From the NCBI GenBank assembly GCA_023382435.1, contig JAHDVS010000014.1, forward strand, positions 6,905 through 54,250: 47,346 nucleotides of DNA. Direction: 5' to 3'. The position numbers were made by a program, and so were the translations under genes. The notes beneath the pieces were generated by a model that ran no database searches, was not told the DNA's origin, and saw nothing but the letters and a program-made list of their open reading frames with translations. Below, piece by piece: positions 47,033 through 47,346 of the stretch (its first letter is position 1; every line of letters starts with the position of its first letter). This DNA comes from Thermoleophilia bacterium (lineage in GTDB: Bacteria > Actinomycetota > Thermoleophilia > Gaiellales > Gaiellaceae).

Positions 47033-47346
47033 CGATCCCTGCCCCTCTGCGCGAGCTGCTGGCCGGGCTCGCCGACGGCCTGATCCCGGGCGCGGACGGG
47101 ATGCCCGCCCCGGGCGAGCTCGGGATCGCCGGCGCCCAGCTCGATCTCGTGCTCGCCTCGCGGCCCGACCTCGAGCCCGCCCTGCGGCGGGCGCTCGAGC
47201 AGGCCCCGGAGGCCGGCGACGCGCTCGAGTGGATCGAGTCGCTTCGCATCGCCGACCCCGACGCCTACGACGCGCTCGTGGTCGCGATCGTCGGTGGCTA
47301 CTACTTGCACCCGGAGGTGCAGCGCCGCCTCGGCTACCCGGGCCAG
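47029..47346 (+). CDS. Gluconate 2-dehydrogenase subunit-3-like protein (3'-truncated)
   Basis: The first 106 residues of a protein that continues beyond the window. The start LRELLAGLADGLIPGADGMPAPGE and the spacing of helices (ESLRIADPDAYDALVVAIVGGYY near 80, then HPEVQRRLGYPG) fit the gluconate_2-dh3 small-subunit family, the partner of GMC dehydrogenases. No Tat signal is apparent at this start. The GTG overlaps the GMC stop codon, which supports a two-subunit enzyme. Confidence 0.8.
   Translation, partial: MTIPAPLRELLAGLADGLIPGADGMPAPGELGIAGAQLDLVLASRPDLEPALRRALEQAPEAGDALEWIESLRIADPDAYDALVVAIVGGYYLHPEVQRRLGYPGQ

Overview
The window is very GC-rich and gene-dense, with frequent GTG starts, ATGA/GTGA stop-start overlaps, and several genes whose -10 box lies only 6 to 9 nt before the start codon, the arrangement expected for leaderless mRNAs. 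Together with a probable F420-type LLM oxidoreductase, an MSMEG-like arr gene and two-domain GNAT and NMT1-type proteins, this suggests an uncultured soil actinobacterium, perhaps of the Thermoleophilia/Gaiellales type. That taxonomic placement is inference.

Layout. (1) 1-7.7 kb is housekeeping: the end of thiD, thiL, trxA, a dolichol-phosphate-mannose-type glycosyltransferase, PolX, a PLP decarboxylase, a NUDIX hydrolase, trehalose-phosphatase and a TSUP transporter split into two half-size genes. (2) 7.7-22 kb is the most interesting part. It holds an ATZ/TRZ-type amidohydrolase, a TenA plus an NMT1/ThiY-like ABC importer, an HDAC-type amidohydrolase, a GntR/FCD regulator, an M20-like protein lacking canonical catalytic residues, a NicX/M29-like protein, an aldehyde dehydrogenase, a second TenA, a zinc MDR dehydrogenase, an LLM oxidoreductase and a third TenA whose Asp44 is Asn. 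The last six form a tightly coupled run. (3) 22-23.5 kb is a small accessory patch: rifampin ADP-ribosyltransferase, a 450-nt gene-free stretch, and a Phd/VapC-type toxin-antitoxin pair. (4) 23.5-30.7 kb has a CoA transferase, methylmalonyl-CoA epimerase and an acyl-CoA mutase large subunit, divergent from an orphan molybdenum hydroxylase large subunit, a metallo-beta-lactamase-fold hydrolase and a rhodanese. (5) 30.7-39.5 kb has acetyl-CoA synthetase, a secreted M23 peptidase, an SDR, a MOSC protein, and a MarR-controlled set (acetoacetate-decarboxylase-like protein and ALDH on one side, YceI and FMN reductase on the other). (6) 39.5-47.3 kb has a DapA-like aldolase, a GNAT, an NAD-epimerase, then an isochorismatase-like hydrolase, a PuuA-like ligase, a PuuD-like hydrolase, a GMC dehydrogenase with an Fe-S-type Cys motif, and the start of its probable small subunit.

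How the parts may work together. A shared sequence with the core CGTATCTCA occurs in five promoter regions: the amidohydrolase, the ABC/HDAC divergent region, the GntR gene itself, the M20 gene, and the acyl-CoA mutase/molybdenum hydroxylase divergent region. This suggests one GntR regulon across about 20 kb. The content (thiamin-type importer, three TenA paralogues, deaminase-type amidohydrolase, alcohol and aldehyde dehydrogenases, flavin monooxygenase, NicX-like ring-opening candidate, Mo-hydroxylase, and CoA transferase/mutase) fits a previously undescribed pathway that imports and degrades thiamin or its pyrimidine moiety to central metabolites. The individual protein families are recognised with good confidence; the pathway is inference.

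Two copies of a palindromic repeat of about 130 bp lie at 15.9-16.1 kb and 40.6-40.8 kb. One copy appears to supply the start codon of the NicX-like gene. The other is flanked by a synonymously diverged second copy of the 3' end of the adjacent GNAT gene.
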